The translations under genes and the position numbers were made by a program. The notes under the pieces were generated by a model. That model was not told the origin of the DNA, ran no database searches, and saw only the letters and a list, made by a program, of their open reading frames with translations. Source: Nemopilema nomurai (lineage: Eukaryota; Cnidaria; Scyphozoa; Rhizostomeae; Rhizostomatidae). From it: a stretch of DNA of 64,000 nucleotides. Where the stretch lies: NCBI GenBank assembly GCA_003864495.1, contig ML133383.1:5564880-5628879 (forward strand), in the 5' to 3' direction. Positions 63,359 through 64,000 of the stretch are shown here, one piece after another. The stretch's first letter is position 1, and every line of letters starts with the position of its first letter.

Positions 63359-64000
63359 ATGGAGCGCAAAGTTCACCAAGAGGACCGCATTGCTCACAGA
63401 AAACTTGTGGCCGAGGAGAGTGGACATTTGTCTCTTGTTTCTGCTTCTTCGGTCTTCGGCATCCAGAAGGAGGTCCAGTTGAAAAGATCTAGTCGATTTT
63501 CTGGTGAGTCTTTGCATTCATCCACTTTATTCGTTCCTTCCTCATTTTTGCAAAGGCTTTCTCGGATGAAAAACTTTCTGACGATCTCCTGAAGCCAATG
63601 GATAATGTTTCGCTTTTTCCAGACTAGAAGAAGCTGATTAGTGCTCTTGCTGGCAAGAGGTTGCTATTATCTGATATTATAGATGACATTTTTAACAACA
63701 ATGCATATTGTCCTCAATAGATTCCGTATCGAAAATGGCCGGACAGCAGGGGCTTCTGCAAAAATTTCAGAACGTCTGGAACGACATAAAGTGCCTCGAA
63801 TCGAGCCTTGAGGCATTAGAAGCGCCCCTGGTTGCTAAGTCTTCTGGAAAAGAAAGACTGTTGCTTGATGCAATGGTTCATGGAAGGAAACTTGAGATCA
63901 TCTTTGCAGACAAAAGTGACAAAGTTGTTCTGGAAAAGTTAAGTAAGGAAGAGAAGCCTGTAAGTGGGGATACAAGGCCTTCGATCACGTCAACAGAAGA
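63359..64000 (+). CDS. 5' end of an unrecognised gene (two exons, runs off window)
   Basis: Exon 1 is 63359-63503, starting MERKVHQEDRIAHRKLVAEE and ending at a strong donor TCTG|GTGAGT. Exon 2 begins after CCTCAATAG at 63721, joins in phase (G|AT) and stays open to the window end. It contains 'KMAGQQGLLQKFQNVWNDIK', 'LESSLEALEAPLVAKS', 'ERLLLDAMVHGRKLEIIFAD' and 'KSDKVVLEKLSKEEKP'. The region is helical, charged and compatible with a coiled coil. A GTAAGT at 63961 could be the exon 2 donor, in which case the last 40 bases are intron. I do not recognise the protein. Confidence 0.65.

Overview
This is an AT-rich eukaryotic window with interrupted genes, GT-AG introns of about 0.1-5 kb, long non-coding stretches and decayed transposons. 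The protein-coding genes are animal genes with intact reading frames once introns are removed. The mix of a secreted PAN-EGF-C-type-lectin gene, a P-like THAP element and CR1/jockey-type LINE relics suggests an early-branching metazoan. An anthozoan cnidarian is my best guess, but this is inference. There is no sign of bacterial or viral gene organisation.

Layout. 0-12.1 kb: a minus-strand gene for little elongation complex subunit 1 (ICE1). It has fourteen exons in view and runs off the left edge. Its huge thirteenth exon carries about 33 copies of a 45-bp (15-residue) tandem repeat, interrupted by clustered 1-base deletions. 12.9-18.4 kb: a transposon graveyard with two LINE reverse-transcriptase relics on opposite strands. 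Between them lies a 1.5-kb P-like element with long terminal inverted repeats, a perfect 8-bp target duplication and a frameshifted THAP domain. 19.3-21.0 kb: a minus-strand PAN-EGF-lectin gene. 21-36.8 kb: mostly non-coding, with weak minus-strand coding traces at 24.4-24.8 and 29.1-29.2 kb (possibly NOL7-like) and a small inverted-repeat element at 27.3-27.6 kb. 36.9-42.9 kb: plus-strand Golgi SNARE GOSR2 (membrin), apparently complete in eight exons. 43.6-50.5 kb: minus-strand TCTE1/DRC5, an axonemal dynein regulatory complex LRR protein, convergent with GOSR2. 50.9-56.2 kb: plus-strand TATDN1 nuclease, complete in thirteen exons, divergent from TCTE1 across a promoter gap of under 400 bp. 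57.6-58.3 kb: a terminal exon of an unrecognised gene. 60.1-61.0 kb: a third LINE relic. 63.4 kb to the end: the 5' end of an unrecognised plus-strand gene.

The genes do not form a pathway. They are unrelated housekeeping genes (snRNA transcription, ER-Golgi fusion, ciliary motility, nuclease) plus a secreted lectin, arranged as head-to-head and tail-to-tail neighbours. I see no dramatic new system. The best leads are the repeat-expanded ICE1 exon, the P-like element with coding remnants entering from both ends, a GC-AG intron in GOSR2, and the unidentified coding exons at 57.6 and 63.4 kb.
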